From NCBI GenBank assembly GCA_951799405.1, contig OX637339.1, positions 18,166,001 through 18,230,000 of the forward strand: 64,000 nt of DNA, written 5' to 3'. The notes below the pieces were generated by a model. The model was not told where the DNA came from. It was given only the letters and a program-made list of their open reading frames with translations, and ran no database searches. Source of the stretch: Agapetus fuscipes. Taxonomy: Eukaryota > Arthropoda > Insecta > Trichoptera > Glossosomatidae. Of the stretch, positions 28,001 through 43,000 are shown piece by piece. A program made the position numbers and the translations under genes. Position 1 is the stretch's first letter; each line of letters opens with the position of its first letter.

Positions 28001-31000
28001 AACCCCCACTTCAACTGAAAGTGGTTGCTGTGAGGCCGGCCCCCTTACCCGTAAAAATAAATAGGTCCCGAATCACCACGTATGCAAGCCCTTCGGAAAT
28101 AACGCAGGCAAGAAGTTACACTTCATGTGTAGCTTTGTTGCGTTGCGTACTTACAAATTACAATCCAAACGTCGAATTAACACAAACCCTGCAACTCTTG
28201 CCGACTTTCCCTGAAATATGACTGACATTGAACAAGTAAACCATTTTATACAGTATGGGTAATCAGCCTCATACTACCATATCAGTCGTAGAACTAGTCA
28301 AACATTTTTTTTGGGTTTTAAACGCTTTGAATGCGTATAAACGCCGCGTTTTCATACTCGCGCCTCAATACTCGTCATAATTCACCGCATAAAACCTATA
28401 AATGAAAGAACAATAGATTGGCGATCGGTCGACGCTACAATAGGCCGGAATAGCCAACGGCCAGTGGCGCAACGCCATTCATAAAGAGGGGGCTGGGGAA
28501 ATTGTATCATGAAAAAGATTATTGAAAAAAAAAAAGATTTAAAAGATTTGACCGGTCCGTAGCTCAGTGGCAACACTGCGGACTCTGAATTTTTTTTTTT
28601 TAAGAAATCCTGTGCGGGAGACTCCCTAGATTCTAGAGACTCTAGGGGTCTATGACACTTGTTGTAGTGCCGCAGAGATGTATGGGAAGGTTATGGGTTC
28701 GAATCCCGGCGGAGCACAAATACCATTTATATTTTCAAATTTGCCCTTCGCTGGGTTGAAAAATTCATAAACATTTACCAATGACCGGTCACCAAAGGTC
28801 CATCCAGCCTTACAGCAACTGGATCTTGCTTGAGTATTGGCGCTTTGTGGCGACGACCAAGCTCGTGCACCTCTGCGGCACTACAACAAGTGTCATAGAC
28901 CCCATAGAGTCTTAAGAAACTAGGGAGTCTCCCGCACAGGATTTCTTTAAAAAATATATATAAATTGTCATCATTTTCATCATCATGAGCTCGACAGTCC
29001 TGGGTGGGTCTTGGCTGAATCCAGGATTATCCTCCACTCTCGCCTATCCATCCCCTTTGCTCTCCAGCTATGTATCTCTGCCTGATCTTCCTAGTCTCCT
29101 TCGTCATAGTGGAACTAAGAGTGTTAGGCGTTTAATGGACTTGGCGTCGTCCATTATCTATCTATAATCTAAGTTACAAAGACATATTAACATTCAAAGC
29201 TCATATCAAATGCATGCCCACAAATAAACAAGTTTAGTTCGCGTTTACAAATGCTGAATGTGTACTTACAAACTAAATCCAAGCCTCAAATGAACATAAA
29301 CCCAGCAACTTTTGCTGATCTTCCCTGAAACAGGGGTGACATTGGCAAAGTTAACTTTTTTTTAAAAGTGTGGATGGTCAGTCTCATACCAACCTGTAAG
29401 TCAAGGAAGTAAGTCAATATCACTCATACAAATATTCACTAAATTAGGTAGGTATGAAATAAGTTTTTTTTTTTTTTTAGGGAAATCGGTTGTAATAAAT
29501 GTGTACATATTTTGGAATATACACTACTTTCTTTCTAATCTAATCTAATCTAAGCTGCAAAGATATATATCATTTAAGTTTTATATTAAATGCATTCCCA
29601 CAAGCAGATATGTATAATTTCGCGCTAACACATGCCGCATGTGGACCTACAATATAAAAACCCAATCTCAAATGAACATAAGCCTTGCAACTCTTGCCGT
29701 CCTTCCCTGAAACAGAGGTGACATTGGCAAAGTGAACCAATTTTTACATTATGGGTGGTCAGCCGCATAACAACCTATAAGTCAAGGAACATTTAATTTA
29801 ATAATCTATAATCTAAGTTGCAAGGATATATTCATTTAAAGCGCTCAGATGCATGTCCACAAACCAACAAGTGTAGTTCGCGCTTATAAATGCTGAATGT
29901 GCACTTACAAATAAAATCCAAACCTCAAATAAACATAAGCCCTGCAACTCTTGCCGACATTCTCTGAAACAGGGGTGACATCGGCAAAGTGAACCATTTT
30001 TTACAGTATGGGTTCATACATGATAAAACGCTTGTCAGTAAAACGTATGAAAGAAAAATAAATGTTTTCAAAAATGAAATTCGGTTAAACGCCACTGTTC
30101 AAGTTGTCAAATAAAAACCATGATTTGTAGGAAAATTTTCGCAAGAAAAGATCTCTCCATCCACGCTCCGCAGTGGCGTACCCACAGCCCTACAATAATT
30201 GATTTCCCCCCTCCACCAGTATCCCATCGTGCCATGACAATGCTTGCCTCCCCCCCACCACATCTAAAGTTCAGAGATGTGCCCGTGGAGCGGCGCCCCT
30301 GACAGATGGCTTCATATCATGTTTCATTAATCAATTGTTTTTCTTTCCCTTCTCTCTTTTTTTTTTTTGGTGGGGGTTCTATATTGTAGGTACGCCATTC
30401 CTGTGTATTTTCTAACCTCAATTTTCATCCACTCGATATTTGGAAATTGAAAACATGAGCGAATGGTTATATTGTTATGTAAATAGGTAATATTAAAATA
30501 AGTATAGGTATTAGTTATAGCTATGTAATAGTAATCCTTTATTGTATTGGTGGGTAGAATTGATAATTGTGAGTAAATAGAAAAGTCACTAGATCACTTT
30601 AATTATGTATGTGCTTCGAGAACAGTCTAGCAACAATGTGTTCTCGACAGTTCCATCTTCTTAATATAAAAAGGGTGCAAGTTGCTTGCACTGGGCGTCA
30701 GTCTTCTGCAAGCTTCACAAATACATTGAACAAATTCGACCAGTGAACTAAAACCAATAATTGAAAGTGTCTTTGTAAAAATAAATATAAACGTGTAAAA
30801 TAAATTAGTAAAAAGAAGAGTAGTTTAATTTGAAAGTATCCGAACCAAAAATCGTAACAATATTTTGAAATTTGCTCTTCGCTGGGTTGAAAAATTCATA
30901 AACCTGTACCAATGACCGGTCACCAAAGGTTTGAAAGAATTGGCGCTGTGTAGCGACGACTACCAAGCTCGTAAAAAAGGTCGATATCTTAATTGGCAGA

Positions 31001-34000
31001 ATGCTTGCATTCCATGCCGAGAGCACGGGTTCGATCTCAAGGTTTACTCAGCCTTCACAAGAAATGAGAACCAGCCCCCCCCAAGGAGCTGTGAAACCCC
31101 CACTTCAACTGAAAGTGGTTAAAAAAAAAAAAAAAAATTAGACTGATTTATTTGGTGAGCGCTGTTTTTGTGTGTATCACACCTCAAGAGCCCTCTGCGA
31201 GCTTGGTCGTCGCTGTAGAAAGCGCCAATTCTCAAGCAAGACCCAGTTGTTGTAAGGCTGGATGGACCTTTTGATGACCGGTCTTTGGTAAAGGTTTATG
31301 AATTTTTCAACCCAGCGAAGAGCAAATTTGAACATATAAATGGTATATTTTGTGTGCTCCGCCGGGATTCGAACCCAAGACCTTCCAGTTACGAGTCCGA
31401 AGTGTCACCACCTGGACTACGGACCGGTCAACCTACGACCGGTGGTTGGTGTGAGGCCGGCCCCCTTACCCGCAAAAATAAATAGGTCCCGAATCGCCAC
31501 ATGCGATCCCTTCGGGGATAACGCAGGCAAGAAGTTACACTATATGTGTAGCTTAATTGCGTATGGTCGAGGGGTTAGGCGTTACTAACGCCGGTTCGAA
31601 CCCCGCCTGCGTCATGTCCTATCGCCGATAACTTCGGCTCTGGTTCGCCTGGAAGCTGGCACCTGGCGGCTTATTTATAAGGCTACAATAGTTAATTGAA
31701 ATTAAAATATTGAAGGTATTCAGTGCTTTAATGAAATATGCGAATACCAAATATCGATACCTTAAAGATCAAACTGAATTAGTGTCGTATTTAGCTTGCA
31801 TTCGTTTATCACATAAATGCACCTTTTTCCTATTTCCTACGAGAAGAAAAAAAAAAGTATGAAAATCCTGTAATTTAGAAGTTTTTCAAGAGCACTTACT
31901 ATGACAAGTTACACACAATAAAATGTTTTATCCACGATTTTTCAAATCAGTCATTTGAAAAGTATGACAGGAAAAACACTGAAAGATAGAGTGAGAAACG
32001 AATGGGTTCTGAAAGAATGCGGAGTAAAAGAAAGCGTGAAAGTGAAAGTTCAAAGAAGTATGATGCGATGGTTTGGACATATTGAAAGTATGAATGAAGA
32101 CCGACTAACAAAAAGAGTGTAAAACGGGAATATAATAGGTAAGCGTGGAAGGGGAAGACCTAGGAAAGAATGGATTGTTCAGATAAGTGAGATTGCGAAT
32201 GAATGGAATCTACAGAGTGTAAACAAGAGAAGAGCGTGCATAAAAAGAGTGATGAAACTAGATGAGATGAAAGAAGTATGCAAGGACAGAGTCAAGTGGA
32301 GGTACTGGCCACCCCTAGAGGAATGGCGGCAGGATACAAGACAATACAAGCACTTATTCAGTTGTACCTTTAAGGTGGCATGATTTACCTGCAAAATGAA
32401 AACAAACGTTTTCTTGTTCAATGAATGAAACAGTGCGAGTAGCAAGCAATACTTGTAGGACGAATTTCGAGGGCTACAAGGTTGTAATAATATAATTCCA
32501 TTTTTCCAACTGGAACATTTACGTTACAACGAAAAACATAATATCGCCGGTGTAAATCTATCGATACAACTTGGCAGTATTTTTTTTATAATTAAATTAA
32601 TTTATTTATTATTTTACTGAAAAGCGAAACCCATTATCATACGAATATATCGACGGTTAAAAGGTAGTTAAAAGGAGAGCAGTTTAAAGTATGAGATTGC
32701 AGAAAAATGGCAAAACTTTTTTTATTTTTTATCATATCATTAAAATTTGTGGCGGGAACATTCAAATATCATTCTGTCATTCATTAGTTCTGTTCACAGC
32801 CATCAGCTGACGCTCTGACTGTTGACGCGACCCAAGGACGCCATCTTGGTTGTCCTTCCACGCAGACCTGATGACGAGGACTCCGCACTCGACTCTCTCG
32901 CGAACAACACGTCTCTCTGACCTACCGTCGTCCATCCGCCATTGTCGCCTTTCTTGATTTCTGTGCCATAATAATTATCTTAGCTTCATTCGTCTCTAAA
33001 TAATTATTATCATTACAAATCAAATACCAAACTGTGTTAATCTCATTCAACAAAAATTCAAGTGTTGAGAGTGTTTTTATTTCCAAATCTTATTTTTCAG
33101 AACATATTCTTTTGGTAATAACGGGAAGTGATTCAGACTTCAGCGACGATCACGACCCCTTATCACCAAAAATTCAAACAGCTCTACAATAAAAAAAAAT
33201 AAAGGTATCTCACCAAATAGGTGAGATTTCGAAAGAATGGAATCTGCAGAGTGAGAATAGAGAAGAGTATGTATGAAAAAGGTGATGAATATTGAGGAAA
33301 TGAAAGTGGTATGTAAGGACAGAAAAAAGTGGAGGCGCATCTGCGGAGGCACCGGCCACCCCTAGTGGAACGGCGGCAGGATACAGTACAGTATTGGAAT
33401 TCCTATTAATGTGGTTTTACGATGTTTTAGGATTTTTTTATCTCACAAACGCCTAAAGGCCAAAATGCCCAAAATTTGTCAGTTACATCAAAAGCATACT
33501 TTGAAAACGCAGTTGTTTGCTTGGGCATAAACAACAACAAAAAATCATTGTACAGCTATGGGAGTTATCGCATTAGAAAGAGCGGAAAATTATATGTAGG
33601 ATAGCATTCATTACTCATTTTTGACCAAAACATCGATATGTTTCTTTATAACAAAAAAAAGACAATCAGGATTATTCACAAAATCACAACACGTTTGATC
33701 CCTATCTGATCCGTTTAAAAAACTGATACTTTTTTTTTCTTCAAGTAAACTGCGTTTTCAAATTTGAACTTACAACATAAATCTATGTATTAACATTTAA
33801 AATTCATATTAAATGCATGCCCACAGACACGTATAAGTTAGGACTTACAAATAAAATGCTGCACGTGTACTTACAAATTAAAATCCAAACCTTAAATGAA
33901 CATAAACCCATTAACTTTTGACGAACCTTCTCTTAAACAAGGATGACATTAGGATAGTGAACCTCTCTTTACAGTGGTTCGGCTCATACCAACCTATAAG

Positions 34001-37000
34001 TCAAGGAATTCGAAATAAGAATAAGCTCTACCTGAAATAGGGCTGGCGTCGGCAAAGTGAACTTTTGTTTTTCAGTAAGGTGGGTCAGTCTCATACCAAC
34101 CGATGAGTTAAGGATAATTGAAAACACCTCTTACAGATAATTAACTTATTAAACTTATTTAAATATTTTGCATCGTTTGCCAAGATACCTTTGTCAGACT
34201 CTGCCTCTCTCGACCAAAAAGATGAACCCCATTTATATCCCTTTTCTATAGATTCCGGTATTTCTGTTCCATGACGTCATAAAAACTGTAACAGTTTCTC
34301 TTTGCCACCGCGCGTTAGACCATTCCAAGTGTAGTGGTCAATGCCTCGGACTCAATGTAGTGGACAATGCCTCGCAATCAGAATGTACACGATTTACGTA
34401 CAAAGTCTCGGTAGAACTTAAAATATCATCTTCAACAGTCAAGTAGTTGGCTCAATCCGATTAAAGTTTGATTTCAACTAACTTCCTTAATAATTTCATT
34501 AGCAGTCATTTTCTGGCTTCATATTCATTTTTCATCATGTGTTTTCGAACCCCCGACCTTTCAATTACCGAAGTCTCAAGCTTTAACCACAAGACTGCGA
34601 AGCTGGGCTGGAAGTCTCATCACCACGGTAATTTCTTGCCTACCGAATATCGGTAATATTTGTATGTAGACCTGTCAATCCAAGATGGCCGCAAGGGAAC
34701 AGCTGATTAGTCTTAATAAAAATATTGCCGATATTCGGTAGGTAAGAATTACCGTGGTGATGAGACTTCCAGCCCAGCTCATTCTGCCATTGGACTGACC
34801 TGACCATTCCTTTCCAAGATGTTTCTGCCACTTTTTCTAAGGATTTCTTCCCGAAATGTTTCTGATCTGTGTCTTCCGCTTGTTCCAGGACTGCTGGCAG
34901 ACTATCAGAGAACCTGTACACCTTCACGGCTGACGCATCCGACAACAAGGCTCGGTACAAGTGTGAAGCCATCAACACCATGATATCCACTCCTCTGAGG
35001 GCTGAAATCGACCTGACAGTGCATTGTAAGTATTAAAACATAAAGATTAATGACGCTTTTCGGATATTAGACGAACCTTGACGGGAGAACTCACATTCTT
35101 ATCGACGTTTCGCTAGCGACGTAGCCAACGTCTTTAGAATACACCCTTTCTGCACGACAACTGAGAATGAACTGATTCTTATTTATGTATCCTCGAACTA
35201 AGGCTATAATTGTGTTTGGAAAAGGTGCTGAGTGGCTATCTGCTAAATTCCTTGTGACCTTAAGGTGACGAGTTAGCGATTCGTGCCTAAAATAATGTGT
35301 ACTGTGATTTTTTTTATCTATGGAGTTCTTTCGCAAGCGCTAGCAAGCTCCAACTTGGATTGATATCCAAAGTGTAAGGAATTTAGCAAAATAGCGCTTC
35401 TGGTTTCCGAATATTGAGAAATTTAAAACAGCCATCTTTCTGTAATCTAAGTTGCTAAGATACATTAACATTTAGAATTGATATTAAATACATGGCCACA
35501 AAGAGACACGTGTAATATGACATAGTTGTTAATCTCGGGTTAGACCATGTTTTATCTGTAGTAATTTGTCTGCTAACGTTTCGTTCCCTCGAGCGGGGAA
35601 CATTTTCATGGCTCGAAGCGACGGGCCACCTTTATGTTCCGCTTGCTTTTGGCAACTGAAAAAAACTATGTCATCTAACACCAACCATGAAAGAGAAAGT
35701 GAAAGTTTAAAACTTTATTAAATAAGAAACTTGTGACTTACAAATTCTGCATGTGTACTAAGACATTAAAATCCAAACCTCAAATGAATAGAAATATCAG
35801 TAAATAACCAAACGGGAGTAGAATAGAAACAGGTGTTTTATATTGAGGTATTTTTTTACAGTCGCACCAGAACAAGTCTCCATATCCGGAGCTACAGAAG
35901 CCAGGGTCGGAGAGGCTGTGGCCTTGACATGCACTACGGCACCTTCCAATCCTCCAGCTGAGATCAAATGGACAGTCACGGGGAAGCAGTACAAGAATGC
36001 AACCACCAAATCCACAGTGTCTCCTGAAGGTGAGTCATCAATGATTTTGGATAGAATTTTGTGACCTATTGTTTTGCCTTAATTGTAAATCTTGTACCAT
36101 TGAACATCTTGAAAGTATGGATGATGAACAATTCACGAAGAAAGTGAACAGAGGAAAGGTCAGGGAAGATCGAGGAACGAATGGATAACCAAGTAGGTGA
36201 GATTGCGAAAGAATGGAACATGCAGAGGGAGAATAAAAGAAGAGTTTGTATGAGGAAAGTGATGAATGTTGAAGAGATGAAAGAGATATTCAAGGACAGA
36301 AAAAAGTGGAGACGAATCTGAGGAGTTACTTTTCACCCCTAGCGGAAAGGCATGTTGTGCCATGTTTTACGGGATAGCGGTACATGAAAAAATCATGCCG
36401 TGTTCCCCGGCTGTAGTCATCTGGAACATAAAGCTTTAAACTCTTTAACTGGGCGGCACTGACAATCAATGATCGAGCTAGCAAGTAGAAGGCTTTTTGG
36501 TCAATTGTCTCACGTTTTTCCTTTCATTGCAGGTGGCTGGATCACAACTTCAAACATCACTGTCATCGTTGAGGCAAACAGGAAGTCTCTGGTCGTAGTC
36601 TGCCACGGTCTTAACATGCAGTTGACTGAAAATGTCGTATCCACACATCACATCAACGTGCTATGTAAGTCATCGTCTCAATATTGTAAATTTGAGGATA
36701 CATAGAGATCCAGGAGGTGACTTGGAGAGATCTTCCCCACTTTGTTTTCTTCGTCTCAAAAAATTTGAAGCCTCAGGACCTCCGGCACCACAATCTTCCA
36801 GGACTCTCTGTCTTGTGGTGCCCCCCTCTATGGTCCCCTCACTCCCAGATCTTCGGCGTTGACCTTGACAACGTTTGCCCACCGCATTCTGGGACATCGG
36901 AGTAGTCTGACTTCGTACTTTGCTAATTATCTTGTATTTCTCTTCATGTACTATGAGCACATGTTCAAAACCCGTCCGTAATCTAGTGAAAACGCTTCGG

Positions 37001-40000
37001 ACTCATTAATGGAAGTTCGTGGGTTTTAAACCCGGCAGAGCACAAAAAAATTACCATTTAAACTTATTTGATAGAGATACCGCCACCTTAAAGATAAAAC
37101 TGAATAAGTGCTGATTCACTGATTTCAGAAATCTCCGATACAACATTTTTTTTGTGAGTAACTTCTCATAGTAAGTGAACTAATTATAAGGTAATACTGA
37201 TGATAGACTCCTAAACTACAGGATTTTCACTCTTCTTTAATGTTACTTCTCGTAGAAAATAGGAAAAAACGTGCATAAATCTGAGAAACGCTAGCTTAAT
37301 ATGTCAGTTATTCAGTTTTACCGTTAAGCTATCTATATATTCTATATAACGATTGGTTAGCTTCTTCAGCTACAGAGAGTTGTGGTCCTTATTTTAAGGC
37401 ATGAATAATGATCATTCTCGAATCATTGAGAATTGGAAAATGTGTGACTTTACTAGAACATCCGACCAAACGCTCGCGCAATCTCAATACAAATACAATG
37501 GTTTCGACATATTTGTGGTCTACCTGGTAATTTATGATGTGTTTTCTCCATGCCCAGATCCACCTTCGGCTCCCATGATAACTGGCTACCAGCCAGGGAC
37601 CGCCTTGGACGCTGGGAAGGTCCAGAAGATCATGTGCATCTCATCAGGAGGAAACCCACTGGCCACGCTGACCTGGTTCAAGAACGAGAAAAAGGTAAAC
37701 GAAACATTTATTTAATATCCTTCACTTTTTTTTTAATAGGTTTGTGAAGAGGAATGCAATTCACCAACATTTTTTTCCTGGTCAGTTGTCTTCGATGAAG
37801 ATGATGAGTTGGGGATTTCTTTATAGCGCCGCTTCGCGACGTAGTCACTCCAAGGGCGCAAAATATTCACGCTTGCTTTTGTTACGAAAGCATCTGTGGA
37901 ACCAGGGTGGAAGTTATGGTCAATGGGCCAGACGTGATTCGAACCAACGTATTCTGTCCCAAATACGCTAGAAAGATCACCCACTTGATCCCTCGGCCAC
38001 AACACCGACCTTACCTACATTAAAGAAAAAAAATTCAATAAGGCACCTCGTACTAGGTTATAAACAGAGGTAAACGCAAACGCAACTAAGCTACACATAT
38101 GTATAACTTCTGGCCGCGTTATACCTGAAGGTTTTCGTATGTGGCGAGTTTAACCTATTTAGTTTTTAAGGTGAGGGTGCCGGCCTTACACCAACCACTT
38201 CAGTTGAAGTGGGGGCTTCCCAGCACCTGAGGAGCCACGTACTCATTTCTTGTGAAGGCTGAGTAAACCTTTCCGGTATTTTATTTTGTGTTTGAAATAG
38301 ACGTCGAAACAGGAAATCATTTCTTTCTAGCCACATTCGACTACTTCGGAAAAAGCGCGGTGAGAAGTGACGTTATGTGTGTGGCTTAGTAGCTTTAGCT
38401 TTAAAAGGTACGATAAATAAATATTTACAACGTTCTCTATGGTATTTAATACCATTTTTAATCAACCATTCATTCATATTCAATTCCATTAAGTTCTTAA
38501 TATATTTGTTTATAACCTCAATATAAGTACAACTGGTCTATTATAACACAATTGTGTTTTAGTATTCATCAGGCGTTATGTTTTTATATTGTTAACTAAC
38601 AGAATGATGGCCTCTCTGGCAGTTAAGGCTCGCTCGTAATGTGAAAAATAAAGGGGTGGCCAATTATTATCCAGCCCTCCCAGGGGCACAATCATCCCTT
38701 ACTTTTAATTACAGACGTACCTTAATATACGACCGTTTTATTTTGTAAACGAGTATATGAGTTACTTGAAAATACGATAGGGAATGCTCTTAGGGCCTGT
38801 TGCACCAAACTCCAATCAGACAAAAATCAAAATTAAGTTTGATTTCTCCCATCAAATCAAGAATTTAGTTGTATATACGTTAATCAGCTGATGTACATCA
38901 TCTTTCCTGTTCAAATATCATCATATTATTATCCCACTTCCAAGAATTATTCAACCGAGGTCTGGAGGCATGGAATGCAAGCATTCTACCAATTGAGCTA
39001 TCGACCTTTTTTACGAGCTTGATCGTCGTCGCTACAAAGCGCCGATTCTCAAGCAAGACCCAGTTGCTGTAAGGCTGGATGGACCTGTGGTGACCGGTCA
39101 TTGGTAAAGGTTTAGGAGTTTTTCAACCCAGCGAAGAGCAAATTTGAAAATTTTAATGGTGTATTTTTGTGCTCCGCCGGGATTCGAACCCACAAACTTT
39201 CCATTCAGAGTCCGAAGTGTTACCACTGAACTAAGGACCGGTCAAAATATGTTAGTTATATTAGCAAGGCTTTAAAGTTTTAACGTTGAAATAAAACAAG
39301 ATACATGTATAGTCCAACTTCTTACCGCGTCTCATCTATTTGGTCCATAGGTGCATTCCTTCTTCGGTCTTCCCCTTCCACGTATTTTTCTGACATTTCC
39401 TCTGTACACTTTCTTCGTTAGTCGTTCATTATCTATTCTTTCAAGATGTCCGAACCATCTCATTGTGGTTTTTTGTACTTTCATTCTTTAATTATCTTTT
39501 ATACCACACTCGTTCATCACCCAATCATTGCGGACTTTCATTTAGTGTATTTCCAGTAATTTTGACATCTCCTCGATCCTCGTAACTCGAAGCATTCGTA
39601 AAACGAGGTCAGTCTCGTCTTGCGAAATACCTTGCTAGACGAATGGCTTCCTCTAAGCGGTCCGAAGTTGGGCCCATTTGCGGAACAAATGCTAGTGTTG
39701 CCCGGCCGCAGTAATACCGCCAACTTGTATTCCCACTAATTCACCCCCGGATTTGGGGATATTTATGGCAGCGTCTCTTATTAAATATTAATTTAATTAG
39801 ACAGCGAGTTATACTTCCGTCACACCTGAACGCGGAATTTGGAAACGGTCGGCAACTTTGTGGGTGAAATATTCCAAATTTAAAATTGTAGGCGTTTCTC
39901 AAAGTATTTCATTTTAATGGAATTCAAACAAGGCAGAAATATACTTAAAGTTTTGATAAATTTAAATTAATAAAAAAATTCAGATACTTAAAATGAACCG

Positions 40001-43000
40001 TTGCAGGAGAGCTTCCATTATTCATGAATCATGACGTTTTAAAAGGTCTATCCAGCCTTACAGAAACTGGGTCTTGCTAAAAATAGGCGCTTTGTAGCAA
40101 AGACTAAGCTCGGAAAAAGTCCGACCGATATCTGAGTTGATAGAATGTTCGCATTCCATGCCGACACCAAGGGTTTGATCCTCCCCGAGGGTGTCAGAAA
40201 TGATTTCTAATTTCGGTATTTATTACAAACCTAAAAATAAATGCCGGCAAGGTTTACTCAGCCTTTACAAGAAATGAAAACCAGCCTCCTCGGGTGTTGG
40301 GAAACCCCCACTTCAACTGAAGTGGTTGGCCCCCGTACCCGTAAAAATGAAAAAGTCCCGAATCGCCACATGCAATAAGTTACACTATTTATTTAGCTTA
40401 GTTACAAAATTATGAAAAATTGGAAAAAAATATATAATTTTTTTCACATTGAAAACGAGTTTTACTTTTAAATATTTTAATTCTCACGCGAATTAAATTC
40501 TTACGTTTTCATACCGGAGATCAAAAGGGCGTGTTTTTACCCGTTCCCCGAATTGCTATCTCTCTCTTGATACTAAACTGAGGCATTCACCAACTTCCCG
40601 ATCTCTGGAAATCTCATTGCAGGATTCATGTTTTAATGTCTCTCACAAAGCAACTCTCGCGAGGAAGAGAGACGGATGCAATGAAAGTAAACAAGTGCGA
40701 AAGAGACAGCGGGAAATGTTGATTTCTGTCATGAAGCGTTCATCGCGAGGAAGAGAGATGGATGCAATTAAAGGTAACAAGTGCGAAGGAGATAGCACTG
40801 AAATTTTGGTTTCTGTTATGAAACGATTGTCGCGAGGAAAAGAGATGGATGCAATGAAAGTAAACAAGTGCGAGGGAGACAGATATCAAAAAAAAAATAT
40901 GAGACATAATATTATATTGGACCGGTCCGTAGTCCAGTGGCAACACTTCGGACTCGTACATGGAAGGTTGTGGATTCGAATCCGCACAAAAATATACCAT
41001 TTATATTTCCAAATGCGCTCTTCGCTCGGTTGAAAAATTCATAAACCTTTACCAAAGACCGGTCACTGAAAGGTCCATCCAACCTTACAACAACTGGGTC
41101 TTGCTTGAGAATTGGCGCTTTCTACAGCGACGACCAAGCTCGCAGAGGGCTTTTGATGTGTGATACACACAAAAACAGCGCTAATCAAATATATGATCCT
41201 AATATATTTTTTTTTATAAACGTCATACGTCAAAAAGAGACACAAGCATAAATTGTAAAGCCGGCGGCCCCCTTACCTGTAAAAATAAATAGTTTTCACT
41301 CGCCGCATGCGAAACCCTTCGGGGATAACGCGGCAAAAAGTTATTATATTGTGTAGCCAAGTTGCGTTTGCGTTTTATGACACTTGGGAAAATCGACCCC
41401 ACAGAGGCTTCGCAAGATTGCCGAAAAACAATTTCGGTGAATTACTCCACCGAACAATCCTTCTAAATACACATTATTAGGGATCCAATCCATCATAGGG
41501 CTTTTGAAATATCTCTCCTACAATATTAAATACTTGAAACCATTTCTCTTCAACAAAACCCGGACCCTTAATAATTTGCAGACGTTTTGCCTGCTAAAAC
41601 CTACCCACTCGCGAATGTTTCAAATTGCGTTGAAGTCTTACAAAATCCATTGAAATTATTTCATACATTATTGGGGCTGTGTCTTAAAAATAAATATTTA
41701 AAAATAATACAAAAAAAAAACAGGGAAAATTTTGTATCAGTTTTTATCTTTAAATATTTTTTATTTATTTAAAAAAAAAATAATTATCTAGTTGAACAAT
41801 TATCATGGACTGAATTTAGAAAGATGATGTCACCCCTGTTTCAGGAAAGGTCGGCAAGAGTTGCAGGGCTTATGTTCATTTGAGATTGGGTTTTTTTATA
41901 CTGTAGGTCCACATGCGGCATGTGTGAGCGCGAAATTATGCGTGTCTGTTTGTGGGAATGCATTTAATATGAATCTCAAATGATACATATGTTTGCAGCT
42001 TAGATTTAGATTTAGAAAGAGCCTGTATGAAGAAGGTTATGACTCTGGAGGAAATGAAAGAAGTTTGCTAAGGACAGAAAAAAATGGCGGTTGATGTGTG
42101 ATGTTGGCGGCTAGGGTTTTTTAAATTAGAATGGGTTTTCTGTTAGTTTTTGATGTCCATGCATGTTATTATTTGTTGATGTTAAAAATGTAATTTGTTG
42201 TGTATGTTCCTTGACTTATAGGTTGGTATGCGGCTGACCACCATGCTGTAAAAAATGGTTCACTTTGCCAATGTCACCCCTGTCTCAGGGAAGGACGGCA
42301 AGAGTTGCAGGGTGTATGTCCATTTGAGATTTGGTTTTTATGTTGTAGCTTCACATGAGGCATGTGCAAGCGCGAGCTTGTACGTGTCTGGCTGTGAGAA
42401 TGCATGTAATGTGAATCTCCAATGTAACATATCTTTGCAACTTAGATTAGATTAGGAACAAAGTTGTTTCGCCAGAGGTGCTTTTCAAATTCACATACAA
42501 AAGCTCCTCTGTCAAAAAAAAAATCGAAACAAACTTGTTTCGCCAGAGGTGCTTTTCAAGTTCACATACATTTTTCTTAGATACTCAATACTTCGAGTAT
42601 TGTGAAAAAACTCGTCCTACTGGTACTGGTCTATATTTTTCACATTTCAACCCTATCGCTAGTGCGCCTTAAACTCTGCTTAGCGCTGATCGTGAATGAG
42701 CGTGAAATTTATTGTTATTAGGGTACACCGAAAATTAACGGCGTTTTAAATTATTAAATAGAATTAACCGTTTCACTAATTTCCCAAGGAAAGAGGAGAG
42801 AGAGCAATTGTTATCTGGCCGAATTTTGAATTTGGAACAAATGAAGGAGAGAAATAATTATGGCCACCGTAAGTTAGGGTGTCTGCCCTTAATTATGGCT
42901 AGAGCAAAAATATTGAAAATACTGTTACGAACTGTAAATTTGTGTGTACATGTACCTAGGCACGTAGCTTGCTGGTGTACATAACTGGAATAGTGTCGAA

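Larger units (their letters stand above)
1006..34888 (+). other. sns: Giant intron (33.9 kb) splitting Ig domain a
   Basis: Bounded by the donor gtaaga at 1006 and the acceptor tgttccag at 34888, with matching phase 2. Filled with SINEs, LINE fragments, DNA transposons and LTR elements listed separately; no conserved exon was recognised inside. Unassigned stretches such as 3181-3716, 4866-6690, 11340-12590 and 15040-16240 are AT-rich with no feature I can name. Confidence 0.8.

Noticed and set aside
30168..30295. Another hAT element
   Set aside because: The ends cagtggcgtaccca and gcggcgcccctg look hAT-like, but no 8-bp duplication could be matched, so it is not listed.
37695..37740. Read-through extension of exon 5
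   Set aside because: The frame stops within a few codons, and the phase 0 donor at 37695 joins perfectly to exon 6.
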